Positions 1 to 7,992 of a DNA stretch of 32,199 bases are shown here, piece by piece (position 1 is the stretch's first letter; each line of letters opens with the position of its first letter). The DNA is from Actinomycetota bacterium (GTDB lineage: Bacteria; Actinomycetota; Actinomycetes; S36-B12): contig CANFQC010000028.1 of the NCBI GenBank assembly GCA_947449035.1, positions 1 to 32,199 on the forward strand, in the 5' to 3' direction. The notes under the pieces were generated by a model. The model saw only the letters and a list, made by a program, of their open reading frames with translations, ran no database searches and had not been told where the DNA came from. The position numbers were made by a program, and so were the translations under genes.

Positions 1-966
1 CTTGTTCTCCTCGTGCTTGTCGTGGTGGGTCGTGGCTTTGCGCTTTACGAACCTAAGCCGCAGGGGAGTGCCGTTGTTGCCGTAGTGCAGGGCGGAACTC
101 CTCAGATGGGCATGGGCGCTATGGACGTGCGTCGTCAGGTACTCGACAATCATGTGAATCAGACCCTTGCTCTGGCGGAGGATGTAGTCGCTGGCAAGAC
201 GCGGCAGCCGCAGTTAGTGATCTGGCCAGAGAATTCCAGTGACCTGGATCCCTTCACTGATGCATCGGCAGCGGCGGAGATCCAGAAGGCAGCTGACGCC
301 GTCAACGCACCAATACTTGTCGGAGCCGTCGCCAACGTTCCCGGCCAACCTCAATCACTATGGAATATCGGCATCGTCTGGAATCCAGGCACCGGCCCAG
401 CGCAGCGTTATGCAAAGACCCACCTTGTTCCTTTCGGGGAATTCATCCCCATGCGCGATCTCATCGGATCGTGGTTCGCGGATTTCCAGCGCATCTCGCG
501 CGATTTCGTACCGGGCACGAAGCCGGGAGTGATGGAGGCAGGCGGTATTCGTATTGGCGACATCATCTGCTTCGAGGTGGCCTACGACGACATCCCGAGA
601 GATGTCCTCAATGCCGGAGCGCAACTGCTCGTGGTTCAGACCAATAACGCGACTTATGGCGCTACTTCTCAACCTGACCAGCAGTTGTCCATCGAGAGGC
701 TTCGCGCAATTGAATCAGCAGGTGACCTGGCGGTAGCTGCCACGACAGGAATCACTGCCCTGATCGACTCGAATGGAGCTACGGTTCAGCGTCTCAATTC
801 GGGGGAGACTGGCTACCTCGTGGGTGATGTGGATCTCCTCGGCTCACGCACTCTCTCGACTATTCTCGGTACCTGGCCTGAGGTACTGCTGAGTGTGCTG
901 GGCGTGATCACGCTCACCTGGTCGGTGGTCGCGGGGCTGGCCCGTCGCCGTGCCTCGAGAACGTAG
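1..966 (+). CDS. lnt: Apolipoprotein N-acyltransferase (3' part, cut by window edge)
   Basis: Lnt transfers an acyl chain to the N-terminal cysteine of lipoproteins in the outer leaflet of the membrane. The frame is open to base 1, so about the last 320 codons are seen of a protein usually near 500 residues; the N-terminal membrane segments lie outside the window. What remains is the nitrilase-like domain with its Glu-Lys-Cys triad: Glu in WPENSS (fragment residue 77), Lys in YAKTHLVPFGEF (139) and Cys in GDIICFE (190). A hydrophobic helix follows, then an Arg-rich tail. In M. tuberculosis this domain is fused to the mannosyltransferase encoded next; here the two are separate genes 9 bp apart. 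The TAG stop is also the start of a TAGGCT box. The family call is secure. Confidence 0.95.
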   Translation, partial: LVLLVLVVVGRGFALYEPKPQGSAVVAVVQGGTPQMGMGAMDVRRQVLDNHVNQTLALAEDVVAGKTRQPQLVIWPENSSDLDPFTDASAAAEIQKAADAVNAPILVGAVANVPGQPQSLWNIGIVWNPGTGPAQRYAKTHLVPFGEFIPMRDLIGSWFADFQRISRDFVPGTKPGVMEAGGIRIGDIICFEVAYDDIPRDVLNAGAQLLVVQTNNATYGATSQPDQQLSIERLRAIESAGDLAVAATTGITALIDSNGATVQRLNSGETGYLVGDVDLLGSRTLSTILGTWPEVLLSVLGVITLTWSVVAGLARRRASRT

Positions 967-969
967 GCT
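964..969 (+). promoter_or_regulatory. Putative -10 box (TAGGCT) overlapping the lnt stop codon
   Basis: TAGGCT fits the actinobacterial -10 pattern TANNNT and ends 6 bases before the ATG at 976, the spacing expected for a leaderless transcript. Its first three bases are the lnt stop codon. No good -35 is visible. The AGGCGG that touches the ATG is too close to act as a ribosome binding site, which favours leaderless starts. This is inference from sequence only. Confidence 0.45.
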
Positions 970-975
970 AGGCGG

Positions 976-1752
976 ATGAGCGAGCCGACTTTTGCCGACC
1001 TAGGCCAGATCCTGGTCATCATTCCGACCTTCAACGAGCTTGAGTCGTTGCCGGTCATCATCGGTCGCGTGCGCTCCTCGGTGCCCGAGGCTTTCATCCT
1101 GGTGGCAGACGACAACTCTCCCGATGGCACCGGCAAGCTCGCTGACGAGATCGCAGCAGCCGACGACCACGTCAAGGTGATGCATCGCCTCGGTAAGGAA
1201 GGTCTCGGCGCTGCTTACCTCGCCGGATTCGCCTGGGCTCTGGAACATGGGTACGACGTTGTCGTAGAAATGGATGCCGACGGCTCGCATCAGCCCGAAC
1301 AGCTTCCGCGTCTGCTTGATCAGCTTCGCACCGCAGATCTCGTTCTCGGCTCACGCTGGGTTGCCGGCGGCGGCACGGTCAACTGGCCCAAAAGCCGTCA
1401 GTTTCTCTCCAAGGGCGGAAGTCTTTATACCCGCGTGATGCTCGGAGTTCCCCTTCGCGATGTCACCGGTGGCTACCGCGCCTTCCTTGCCGACACCTTG
1501 CGCAAGCTCGATCTCCATGAAGTGGCTTCACAGGGTTACTGCTTCCAGGTCGATCTTGCCTGGCGCGCAGTTCAGCGTGGTCTCGTTGTCAAGGAAGTTC
1601 CGATTACGTTCGTCGAGCGCGTTGCCGGCTCGAGCAAGATGAGTCAGAAGATCGTGGTTGAGGCACTATGGCGCGTCACTGTTTGGGGCGTCGACGACAA
1701 GCTGACTCGAGTCCGTAAGCGCACTCAGAAGCGGCGTGCGAGCAGCCGCTGA
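976..1752 (+). CDS. ppm1: Polyprenol-phosphate mannosyltransferase (DPM1-like, GT2)
   Basis: A 258-residue family 2 glycosyltransferase that moves mannose from GDP-mannose to a polyprenyl phosphate, making the lipid-linked donor for extracytoplasmic mannosylation and lipoglycan assembly. Visible motifs are VIIPTFNE near the N-terminus, DDNSPDGTG (nucleotide and metal binding), DADGSHQPEQL (DXD-like metal motif) and GSRWVAGG, with a basic C-terminal tail. There are no membrane helices, so it resembles the soluble catalytic half of mycobacterial Ppm1. It sits 9 bp after lnt, whose homologue is fused to or neighbours this enzyme in actinobacteria, so the two probably act on the same membrane machinery. 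The start follows a TAGGCT box with no Shine-Dalgarno sequence. Confidence 0.92.
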   Translation: MSEPTFADLGQILVIIPTFNELESLPVIIGRVRSSVPEAFILVADDNSPDGTGKLADEIAAADDHVKVMHRLGKEGLGAAYLAGFAWALEHGYDVVVEMDADGSHQPEQLPRLLDQLRTADLVLGSRWVAGGGTVNWPKSRQFLSKGGSLYTRVMLGVPLRDVTGGYRAFLADTLRKLDLHEVASQGYCFQVDLAWRAVQRGLVVKEVPITFVERVAGSSKMSQKIVVEALWRVTVWGVDDKLTRVRKRTQKRRASSR

Positions 1753-2180
1753 TGTCCCGTACCAAGCTGATCGCCTTCGGCTATCCGATTGTCGAGTTGA
1801 TCGCACTGTGGCTCGTGGCCCAGTGGATTGGCTGGGGTAGTGCGATCATCCTGCTCCTTCTTGGCATTCCCGTCGGATTCATCATCATGGGCAAGGCTTC
1901 ACGTAAGCGGCCCGTCTGGTTCCTGGCGGGCCTGCTCGTGGCGATTCCGGGGTTCGTTACCGATGTCATCGGACTCGTGCTCTTGCTTCCGCCTATCCAG
2001 CGCGCACTCGAACGGCGTGGCAAGGCATGGCTGGAAGCGAATGTCACTTTCCTCGATTTCTCCGGGGGAGCAGCCCAAATGCGCAGCCCATACGCGACCG
2101 GCGACGTCATCCCCGGTTCGGTCGTTCATCCTGACGATGATGATTTTCCGCCACTCGACAGGCCAGCGATCCAACCCTGA
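1752..2180 (+). CDS. fxsA: FxsA family membrane protein
   Basis: A 142-residue small membrane protein of the FxsA family, named after an E. coli protein whose overproduction relieves F-plasmid exclusion of phage T7. Its normal cellular role is not established. The first 85 residues hold three to four hydrophobic segments, including the characteristic GIPVGFIIMGK stretch and the GFVTDVIGLVLLLPPIQ segment with its conserved Asp. The tail is polar and acidic (a run of Asp near residue 130). The ATG overlaps the ppm1 TGA by one base, so translation is coupled, and the same lnt-ppm1-fxsA neighbourhood is known in mycobacteria. A hairpin 47 bp downstream closes the unit. Confidence 0.88.
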   Translation: MSRTKLIAFGYPIVELIALWLVAQWIGWGSAIILLLLGIPVGFIIMGKASRKRPVWFLAGLLVAIPGFVTDVIGLVLLLPPIQRALERRGKAWLEANVTFLDFSGGAAQMRSPYATGDVIPGSVVHPDDDDFPPLDRPAIQP

Positions 2181-2226
2181 CCAACCGGCCCTGGGGACCA
2201 CGAGCACTGACGGGGTCCACATACGC

Positions 2227-2254
2227 CGATGGCCCCCCTTGCGGGAGGCCATCG
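2227..2254. terminator. Bidirectional terminator hairpin between fxsA and rbpA
   Basis: CGATGGCC at 2227-2234 pairs perfectly with GGCCATCG at 2247-2254 around a 12-base C/G-rich loop that can add pairs. It lies in the 89 bp gap between two convergent genes and could stop transcription from both sides. No clear T-run follows on either strand. Confidence 0.55.
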
Positions 2255-2269
2255 ACTATCCATGAATGT

Positions 2270-2638
2270 TTACGCAGTTCGGGCCAGTTGAGGCTCTTCG
2301 GCGTGGATCTCAGCCAGTCGCTCGGCCATCAGCTTCTCGAGGTCAGCGATAGTTCGTCGCTCCATGAGCATGTCCCAATGGCTGCGAACGTGCTTGGCGG
2401 GCGTCAGGTCCGGCTCGGCCATATTCGGGACGCTATGGGCCGCGTGAGCCTGTCGGCCGCATCGGCACGACCAGTCCAGCGGGATGTCTTCAGCCTCAAC
2501 AAAGAACGGGACGAGGGTGGCGTGTCCCTTGGCGCACTCGTACCGCACGATGCAGCGCTCAGCGGGCTCGACGTTGTCATCTCGCTCGTAGCTCAGGGCT
2601 CCGAGTCGGGTTCCTCGCATTGAGGTGTCCTGGATCAT
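2270..2638 (-). CDS. rbpA: RNA polymerase-binding protein RbpA
   Basis: RbpA binds the RNA polymerase holoenzyme and the principal sigma factor and stabilises the open promoter complex; it is specific to actinobacteria. The 122-residue product has the family's order: an N-terminal tail with MRGTRLGALSYE, a small beta-barrel core, and the C-terminal sigma-interacting helices around HWDMLMERRTIADLEKLMAERL. Cys35, His39, Cys58 and Cys60 match the zinc site of the Streptomyces form, which mycobacterial RbpA lacks. The ATG at 2638 has a good AGGAG at 2644-2648. The gene is flanked by hairpins and appears monocistronic. It lies opposite ppm1-fxsA, as Rv2050 lies opposite Rv2051c in M. tuberculosis. 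Confidence 0.95.
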   Translation of the reverse strand: MIQDTSMRGTRLGALSYERDDNVEPAERCIVRYECAKGHATLVPFFVEAEDIPLDWSCRCGRQAHAAHSVPNMAEPDLTPAKHVRSHWDMLMERRTIADLEKLMAERLAEIHAEEPQLARTA

Positions 2639-2679
2639 GGGAACTCCTTTCCTTGCATCGGGTCGTGCTTGTCATGTTT

Positions 2680-2706
2680 GACGAGCACGGGATACCCGCG
2701 CGTTCC
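2680..2706 (-). promoter_or_regulatory. Possible ECF-sigma (SigR/SigH-like) promoter of rbpA
   Basis: On the minus strand GGAAC (2706-2702) is followed after 18 bases by CGTC (2683-2680), close to the GGAA(T/C)-N18-(C)GTT pattern of redox-responsive ECF sigma factors, which drive rbpA in Streptomyces. It leaves a leader of about 35 bases. The last box is imperfect. A separate TTGACA lies upstream at 2797-2792 with only a poor -10 (GGTACT) after 17 bases. Confidence 0.35.
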
Positions 2707-2805
2707 CCGGTGAAACCAGATCTGAACACCATTTACATGGTCTTTACTTTGAGCCCCTCGAAGCCATGAGTACCCCCGATAACTTACATTATGTCAAATT
2801 AAAGA

Positions 2806-2843
2806 TGAGGCCCCGTGAGGGGGAAATCCCCCACGGAGCCTCA
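2806..2843 (-). terminator. Rho-independent terminator of gcvP
   Basis: TGAGGC and GCCTCA close a long, nearly perfect stem whose core is five G/C pairs on each side of an AAAT loop. It starts 8 bp after the gcvP stop. On the minus strand it is followed by a T-rich stretch (CTTTAATTTG), as expected for intrinsic termination. Confidence 0.85.
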
Positions 2844-2851
2844 TAGAACGA

Positions 2852-5734
2852 TCAGGAGCTAGCAAGCTCTTCAGGTCGCGGACAGCTGCAGACCAGGTTT
2901 CGATCACCGTAAGCGCCGTCAATGCGGCGTACCGGTGGCCAGTACTTGTCCATCCGCAGTGACTCGACCGGGTAGGCACCTAGGCGGGCCGGATACGGGT
3001 GGCTCCAGTCGCCGATCAGGCAGTCAGCCGTATGCGGGGCGTTGTGCAGGGGATTGTCGTCCAGGGGCCAGGTTCCGGCTCCTACGGCGTTGATCTCCCC
3101 CTTGATAGCGATCATCGCGTCACAGAAGCGATCGAGCTCGAAGAGATCCTCGGACTCCGTGGGCTCCACCATCAAGGTGCCAGCCACCGGGAACGACATG
3201 GTCGGCGCATGGAAGCCGTAGTCGATGAGGCGCTTGGCGACATCGTCGACCGTCACGCCTGTCTCCGCGGTGATCCCCCGCACATCCAGGATGCATTCGT
3301 GGGCCACAAGACCGTTCTCGCCCGTGTACAGCACCGGATAGTGATCCCCAAGGCGCTTGGCGATGTAATTCGCTGAGGCAATCGCCACCTGGGTGGCCTT
3401 GAGTAGGCCGTCCGGGCCCATCAGGCGGATATAGGCGTAAGGGATCGGCAGGATCGCTGCGCTTCCCCAGGGGGCGCCGCTGACAGGGCCAACTCCGCCA
3501 TCGATGTCTCCCCTGCCGCTCGGCCCGCATTCCGGACGCAGCGGATGCGAGGGCAAGAAGGGAGCCAGATGTGATCGCACGCCAACCGGCCCCACGCCAG
3601 GGCCGCCACCGCCATGCGGAATGCAGAAGGTCTTATGCAGATTCAGGTGCGAGACATCGGCACCGAACTTGCCGGGCTTGGCGAGACCCACAAGAGCGTT
3701 GAGGTTCGCACCATCGACGTAGACCTGTCCCCCAGCGTCATGCACCATCGCACAGATATCGGTCACGGCAGTTTCGAATACTCCGTGGGTCGACGGGTAG
3801 GTGATCATCAACGCTGCAAGGTCACTCGTGTGCGCATCAATCTTCGTGCGTAGGTCGTCGATGTCGACGTTGCCGTTTTCATCGCACGCGACCACAACCA
3901 CCTTCATGCCGGCCATCACTGCACTCGCAGCGTTGGTGCCGTGAGCACTGCTCGGAATCAGGCAGACATCGCGATGAGTGTCGCCATTAGCGAGGTGGTA
4001 TCCGCGGATGGCCAGAAGACCGGCGAACTCACCCTGCGACCCGGCATTGGGCTGAACCGAGACTGCGTCATACCCGGTGACTTCGGCAAGCATGCGCTCA
4101 AGGCTTTGGATCATGTCAACGTAACCGGCTGCCTGATCGATGGGCGCGAACGGGTGCAGTGACGCGAATTCAGGCCAGGTGACAGGTTCCATCTCGGTGG
4201 TTGCGTTGAGCTTCATCGTGCACGAGCCGAGCGGAATCATTGCTCGATCAAGGGCGATATCGCGATCGGCGAGCTTGCGCAGGTAGCGCAGCATCGACGT
4301 CTCGCTGTGATGCGTGTTGAAGACCGGATGCGACATGAATGGACTTGTGCGGCGCAGTGATGCAGGGATGTTCTCCTGCGCCAGGTCAAGGCTCGCGACG
4401 GTGGGAGCAGATCCCCCGATTACGGTCGCGAATGCAGCAAGCAGCGCATCAATATGCGCATCGGTCGTAACCTCGTCGGTCGTCGCACTAATGGTGTTCA
4501 CATCGATCTCACGAATGTTGATACCGGCTACGAGAGCCGCGGCAGCAAGCGCACGCGCATTACCGCTTGAGGTGAGGCGAACTGTGTCGAAGAAAGCCCC
4601 CTCCCCTGCGCTAAGCCCCAGTGCTTCCGCGCCGGCGGCAAGTGCGCGTGCATAGCGGTTGACGCGAGTTGCGATCTCGGTCAGGCCGGTTGGCCCGTGA
4701 TAGGCGCCGTACATCGAAGCAATCACGGCGAGAAGTACCTGTGCGGTGCAGATATTGCTGGTGGCCTTCTCGCGGCGAATGTGCTGCTCGCGAGTCTGCA
4801 GTGCAAGTCGATACGCGGGATTGCCATCAGCATCGACGCTCACGCCGACAAGCCGACCGGGCATGCTGCGCTCGAGACCTGCCCGCACTGACATGAAGCC
4901 CGCATGGGGTCCGCCGAAGCCCATCGGTACTCCGAAGCGCTGAGCGGAGCCCACCACGACATCGGCGCCCCACTCCCCCGGTGGCGTGAGCAGAGTCAAG
5001 CCGAGGAGGTCGACAGCGACGATGACAAGTGCCTTGCGCTCATGTGCCGCGGTGGCAACGGCACTGAGATCGCGAATTTCACCTGACGTTCCGGGGTAAC
5101 TGAGCAGGATTCCGCTGAACTCCCCCGCCGGCAGGGGTTCGGTGACGTCGATGATTTCGACGATGGCGCCCAGCGGCTCTGCACGGGTCTGAAGTACCGC
5201 GATGGTCTGCGGATGTGTATCGGAGTCGACGAGAAGTCGCATGACGTTCTTCGAGCCACTACGGAAGGAAATCGCCATGGCCTCGGCAGCTGCAGTGGGT
5301 TCATCGAGAAGCGACGACCCAGCAACAGGCAGTCCGGTGAGGTCCTCGATGAGGGTCTGGAAGTTCAGCAGCGCTTCGAGGCGTCCCTGGGAGATCTCCG
5401 GCTGGTACGGCGTGTATGCGGTGTACCAGGCCGGGCTCTCGAGGACATTGCGCTTGATGACGCCGGGAATGATCGTGTCGGTGTAGCCGAGGCCGATCAT
5501 CGAGGTGACGACGCGATTGCGCGATGCGATCTCTCGAAGCTCGGCGGTGACCTCAGGTTCGGTGCGACCAGCGGGAATCTTCAGTGCCTCGCGCCAGCGA
5601 ATGACACCGGGAACAACAGCATCACTGAGGTCATCGAGAGTGTCATAGCCAATTGCAGCGAGCATGCGAGCAAGTGCCAGCTCATTAGGGCCAATGTGGC
5701 GATCGATGAAAGGGCTGCTGGGAGTTGACGGCAT
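2852..5734 (-). CDS. gcvP: Glycine dehydrogenase (decarboxylating), P-protein
   Basis: The P-protein of the glycine cleavage system is a PLP enzyme that decarboxylates glycine and passes the aminomethyl group to the lipoyl arm of GcvH. At 960 residues it is the full-length fused alpha-beta form. It opens with the typical FIDRHIGP motif, and the PLP lysine lies in [16 protein letters not shown] in the second half. GcvH is encoded about 2.7 kb upstream in the same direction. The T-protein and lipoamide dehydrogenase genes are not in the window. The ATG at 5734 is preceded by GAGAGG, and a tandem glycine riboswitch occupies the leader. A strong terminator follows, so the gene is monocistronic. 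M. tuberculosis gcvB has the same placement next to Rv1830. Confidence 0.98.
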   Translation of the reverse strand: MPSTPSSPFIDRHIGPNELALARMLAAIGYDTLDDLSDAVVPGVIRWREALKIPAGRTEPEVTAELREIASRNRVVTSMIGLGYTDTIIPGVIKRNVLESPAWYTAYTPYQPEISQGRLEALLNFQTLIEDLTGLPVAGSSLLDEPTAAAEAMAISFRSGSKNVMRLLVDSDTHPQTIAVLQTRAEPLGAIVEIIDVTEPLPAGEFSGILLSYPGTSGEIRDLSAVATAAHERKALVIVAVDLLGLTLLTPPGEWGADVVVGSAQRFGVPMGFGGPHAGFMSVRAGLERSMPGRLVGVSVDADGNPAYRLALQTREQHIRREKATSNICTAQVLLAVIASMYGAYHGPTGLTEIATRVNRYARALAAGAEALGLSAGEGAFFDTVRLTSSGNARALAAAALVAGINIREIDVNTISATTDEVTTDAHIDALLAAFATVIGGSAPTVASLDLAQENIPASLRRTSPFMSHPVFNTHHSETSMLRYLRKLADRDIALDRAMIPLGSCTMKLNATTEMEPVTWPEFASLHPFAPIDQAAGYVDMIQSLERMLAEVTGYDAVSVQPNAGSQGEFAGLLAIRGYHLANGDTHRDVCLIPSSAHGTNAASAVMAGMKVVVVACDENGNVDIDDLRTKIDAHTSDLAALMITYPSTHGVFETAVTDICAMVHDAGGQVYVDGANLNALVGLAKPGKFGADVSHLNLHKTFCIPHGGGGPGVGPVGVRSHLAPFLPSHPLRPECGPSGRGDIDGGVGPVSGAPWGSAAILPIPYAYIRLMGPDGLLKATQVAIASANYIAKRLGDHYPVLYTGENGLVAHECILDVRGITAETGVTVDDVAKRLIDYGFHAPTMSFPVAGTLMVEPTESEDLFELDRFCDAMIAIKGEINAVGAGTWPLDDNPLHNAPHTADCLIGDWSHPYPARLGAYPVESLRMDKYWPPVRRIDGAYGDRNLVCSCPRPEELASS

Positions 5735-5779
5735 TGCTGACCTCTCGGGCGCATCGGGTTAGCGGCCACGGCGCGGCCA

Positions 5780-5970
5780 CTCTCCCCCTCTGTCTTCCGC
5801 GCACCGCGCGACCTGAGAGCTTCACCGCTTACGCGGCTTTCACCGTCGGTGGGGAATTTCTTCCCGCCTTCCAGAGATGCCTTCCCCACACGGTCCGGTT
5901 GCCTGAGAGATTGTCGGGGAGACTTGCTCCTTCGGCGCTGACTCTGCTCACGCAGTTCAGCTCTCCCGTG
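5780..5970 (-). ncRNA. Tandem glycine riboswitch in the gcvP leader
   Basis: Read on the minus strand, the leader shows two glycine aptamers in series. Aptamer 1 has GGGAGAGC (5967-5960), GCGCCGAAGGAGCAA (5938-5924) and TCTCTCAGGCAACCGGACCG (5910-5891). Aptamer 2 has CATCTCTGGAAGG (5879-5867), CACCGACGGTGAAAGCC (5851-5835), GAAGCTCTCAGGTC (5823-5810) and the closing GGAAGACAGAGG (5798-5787). The CTCTCAGG and GACAGAG-type elements are the hallmark of this class. Glycine binding normally raises expression of glycine cleavage genes. About 45 bases separate aptamer 2 from the gcvP ATG, without an obvious intrinsic terminator, so control of translation is a possible output. Confidence 0.93.
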
Positions 5971-5990
5971 CAGGGTCGATCAGCCCCATA

Positions 5991-5996
5991 AGCCTA
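5991..5996 (-). promoter_or_regulatory. Putative -10 box (TAGGCT) of the gcvP transcript
   Basis: TAGGCT on the minus strand fits TANNNT and would start transcription near 5984, about 15-20 bases before aptamer 1 begins. The hexamer about 17 bases upstream is not close to TTGACA. Its position just before the riboswitch is the main support. Confidence 0.45.
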
Positions 5997-6044
5997 TCGG
6001 CTGGGGACAGATTCGCTTGATGGACCGCCTAGCGGCGCGGCGGG

Positions 6045-6614
6045 CTAGCTTGCTGCGCGGCGAGCGCGGCGGGCAGCAAGTTCATCACTGCCTGTTGGCG
6101 GCACAGAAACTTCGCCATCGGCGTTCTCCCCCGGCAAGGTGGCAAGGGTGCCTTCGACCTCGCGCCAGACACTGCCCACGGCAATGCCGAAGACTCCCTG
6201 GCCGCCGCGAACGAGATCAACGACCTCATCGGCGCTGCGGCACTCGTAGATGCTGGCACCGTCGCTCATCAAGGTGATGTTGGAGAGATCATCTCCTCCG
6301 CGCTGATCGAGGTGCTCGACCGCGGCGCGGATATTGGGAAGGGAAACCCCCGTGTCAATCAGGCGCTTGACGATGCGGAGAACGAGGATGTCGCGGAATC
6401 CGTACAGACGCTGGGTGCCGGAGCCGCTCGCATCGCGAATCGACGGTGTCACCAGGCCGGTACGGGCCCAGTAGTCGAGCTGGCGGTATGTGATGCCGGC
6501 GGCGGCGCAGGCAATCGGGCCTCGGTAGCCGATATTCGCCGGCAAGGGCCGCAATTCGGCGTCGTCGAAGAGTGCGCTCTGACCTGACACGGACTCGTTG
6601 TCGCTGACGTTCAT
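6045..6614 (-). CDS. resR: MerR-family regulator, Rv1830/ResR type
   Basis: A 189-residue regulator with a MerR winged helix (YRGPIACAAAGITYRQLDYWARTGLVTP, about residues 28-55, with the YGFRDILVLRIVKRLID wing and helix following). The C-terminal part contains SDGASIYECRSADEVVDLV, typical of the actinobacterial Rv1830 group, a regulator tied to growth and division in mycobacteria. No effector-binding cysteines of the metal-sensing kind are evident. The ATG at 6614 is chosen over a GTG ten codons earlier because AGGAGG lies 5 bases before it. The neighbours (nuclease-family protein, second MerR gene, garA, gcvH, gcvP) are the same as in M. tuberculosis. It has its own promoter 70-100 bp upstream. 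Confidence 0.9.
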   Translation of the reverse strand: MNVSDNESVSGQSALFDDAELRPLPANIGYRGPIACAAAGITYRQLDYWARTGLVTPSIRDASGSGTQRLYGFRDILVLRIVKRLIDTGVSLPNIRAAVEHLDQRGGDDLSNITLMSDGASIYECRSADEVVDLVRGGQGVFGIAVGSVWREVEGTLATLPGENADGEVSVPPTGSDELAARRARRAAS

Positions 6615-6683
6615 TCGGCCTCCTGAGGGGCGACTCTCCCACACCAGCCAGCGCGGGGGAAGTCGCGGTATTTGCTTTTACGG

Positions 6684-6712
6684 AAGTTACGCAAGTGAAA
6701 CTCGAGGGTCAA
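6684..6712 (-). promoter_or_regulatory. Promoter of resR
   Basis: TTGACC (6712-6707) and TAACTT (6689-6684) on the minus strand are separated by exactly 17 bases, a good housekeeping-sigma match. The start point would be near 6677, giving a leader of about 63 bases before resR. A GAGGG box covers the -35 end. Confidence 0.6.
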
Positions 6713-6762
6713 TTCGAGGGGCGGCGTGTCGCGGACGTAAGTCTGAGCCTGTACTTGAGGGT
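6701..6762 (+). repeat. Three repeated GAGGG boxes over the resR promoter
   Basis: CTCGAGGGT (6701-6709), TTCGAGGGG (6713-6721) and CTTGAGGGT (6754-6762) are near-copies in direct orientation, 12 and 41 bases apart. The first overlaps the -35 region of resR. AAGT-N10-ACTT (6739-6756) also forms an inverted pair next to the third copy. The arrangement suggests operator sites, possibly for ResR or FtsR; the binding protein is a guess. Confidence 0.45.
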
Positions 6763-6773
6763 TCGATCGCTGC

Positions 6774-7253
6774 TTAGGAGAGCTCGCCGAAGTCCTCTGG
6801 TGAGACCTGGTCAAGGAATTCGCGGAACTTCTCGACTTCGTCCTCCGCCGGAATCTCGGCATCGGGAATATCGACCCCTGCTTCATCAAGCAAGGTGTCA
6901 TCTCCCCAGATCGGAACCTGGGTGCGTAGTGCCAGGGCGATGGCATCTGAGGGCCTGGCGCTGACCTCTATGCCGCTGGCAAAGTGCAGGGTTGCGTAGA
7001 AGACGCCGTCCTTTAGCCCGGTAATGCGGACCTCGGTCAAGGGTGAGCCAATTGCCTCGAGCACGCTGGCGAAGAGGTCATGGGTCAATGGCCGTGGGGG
7101 CACCACGCCTTGCTGGGCGAAGGCGATTGCCGTGGCCTCGACCGCGCCGACCCAGATCGGCAGATAGCGCTCCCCCTCGGTCTCGCGAAGCAGGACGATG
7201 GGGTTGTTGGAGGGCATCTCCATCCGGACACCGACTACCTCGAGAGCGCGCAC
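6774..7253 (-). CDS. Bifunctional nuclease family protein (DUF151, Rv1829-like)
   Basis: A 159-residue protein of the BFN/DUF151 family. Plant members have been reported as dual-specificity nucleases; the function of the actinobacterial protein is not settled. The conserved core is visible: VGVRMEMPSNNPIVLLRE, LPIWVGAVEATAIA and SARPSDAIALALRTQVPI. The C-terminus is acidic. The GTG at 7253 is chosen because it places the conserved VVGVRMEMPSN segment at the usual distance from the N-terminus; no Shine-Dalgarno sequence is evident, so the start could be a few codons off. It follows ftsR by 19 bp, in the same order as Rv1828-Rv1829 in M. tuberculosis, so co-transcription is likely. Confidence 0.88.
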   Translation of the reverse strand: MRALEVVGVRMEMPSNNPIVLLRETEGERYLPIWVGAVEATAIAFAQQGVVPPRPLTHDLFASVLEAIGSPLTEVRITGLKDGVFYATLHFASGIEVSARPSDAIALALRTQVPIWGDDTLLDEAGVDIPDAEIPAEDEVEKFREFLDQVSPEDFGELS

Positions 7254-7272
7254 GTAGTCAGGATACGCGGGA

Positions 7273-7992
7273 TCAGGCCTTGCCACCACGTACGAGTTCG
7301 GCCCTGAGCAAAGCGGCATGAAGTTGGACGAACAAGGCGGCCAATTCGCGGATGACTTCCTGAGCCCGAGCGCGGGCGTCCTTGTCGCGCGGTTGGCTGA
7401 ACGGAGTGGCAATTTGCTCGACAAGCCCACTCTCTCGATCGGCCACCACCCTGAAGCTCTTGAGATGACGGGGTTCGACACCGAACTCGCTCAGCCGTGA
7501 CACGACCGAGCAGATGGCGAGAGCATCCTCGTCGTAATGGCCAGTCGGATTCGCCCATACCAAGCCGAACGATTCAAGCGACGCGACGGTGGCTTCCGGT
7601 AGATCGGTCGCCTCCGCGAGTTCTCCACGAGTCATGCGAACCTTGCCTGCGCCCGGTCGGAAATCATCGGCCCGCATGCCGGTGCCCGCCGTTGGCGTCA
7701 CAGTCTCCGGCTCACTCGGGTTCTCGAGATGCTCGCGAATGACCTTGAGCGGTAAGTACTGATCGCGCTGCAAGGTCAGCACCTTGCGAAGCTGCTCGAG
7801 GTCGTACTCGGTGAATCGGCGATAGCCCGTGGGAGTGCGCTCCGGGGTAACAAGACCCTCGGTCTCCAGGAAGCGAATCTTGCTGATCGTCACGTCGGGA
7901 AATTCCTTGCGCAGGAGTGAAAGCACCTCGCCGATGCTGATCGTGCCGACCACGATGGGGGTATTGCGCTCCCCCGAATTGCCTGAAGGCAT
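7273..7992 (-). CDS. ftsR: MerR-family regulator FtsR (Rv1828-like)
   Basis: A 239-residue MerR-type regulator. The N-terminal winged helix is unmistakable (ISIGEVLSLLRKEFPDVTISKIRFLETEGL, then TPTGYRRFTEYDLEQLRKVL), followed by YLPLKVIREHLE. A second helix-rich region (about residues 115-180, TRGELAEATDLPEATVASLE) looks like another helix-turn-helix-like fold, as in Rv1828. In Corynebacterium the orthologue controls ftsZ; the target here is not shown. The ATG overlaps the garA TGA, so translation is coupled to the FHA protein. Confidence 0.9.
   Translation of the reverse strand: MPSGNSGERNTPIVVGTISIGEVLSLLRKEFPDVTISKIRFLETEGLVTPERTPTGYRRFTEYDLEQLRKVLTLQRDQYLPLKVIREHLENPSEPETVTPTAGTGMRADDFRPGAGKVRMTRGELAEATDLPEATVASLESFGLVWANPTGHYDEDALAICSVVSRLSEFGVEPRHLKSFRVVADRESGLVEQIATPFSQPRDKDARARAQEVIRELAALFVQLHAALLRAELVRGGKA

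Noticed and set aside
2767-2797. TTGACA (2797-2792) with GGTACT or TACTCA as a housekeeping promoter of rbpA
   Set aside because: The -35 is perfect, but no acceptable -10 lies at 16-18 bases, and it is over 150 bp from the start codon.
6025-6043. CCGCC/GGCGG hairpin just after the resR stop as a terminator
   Set aside because: Only 5 bp of stem around a 9-base loop and no T-run, in GC-rich sequence where such pairs are common.
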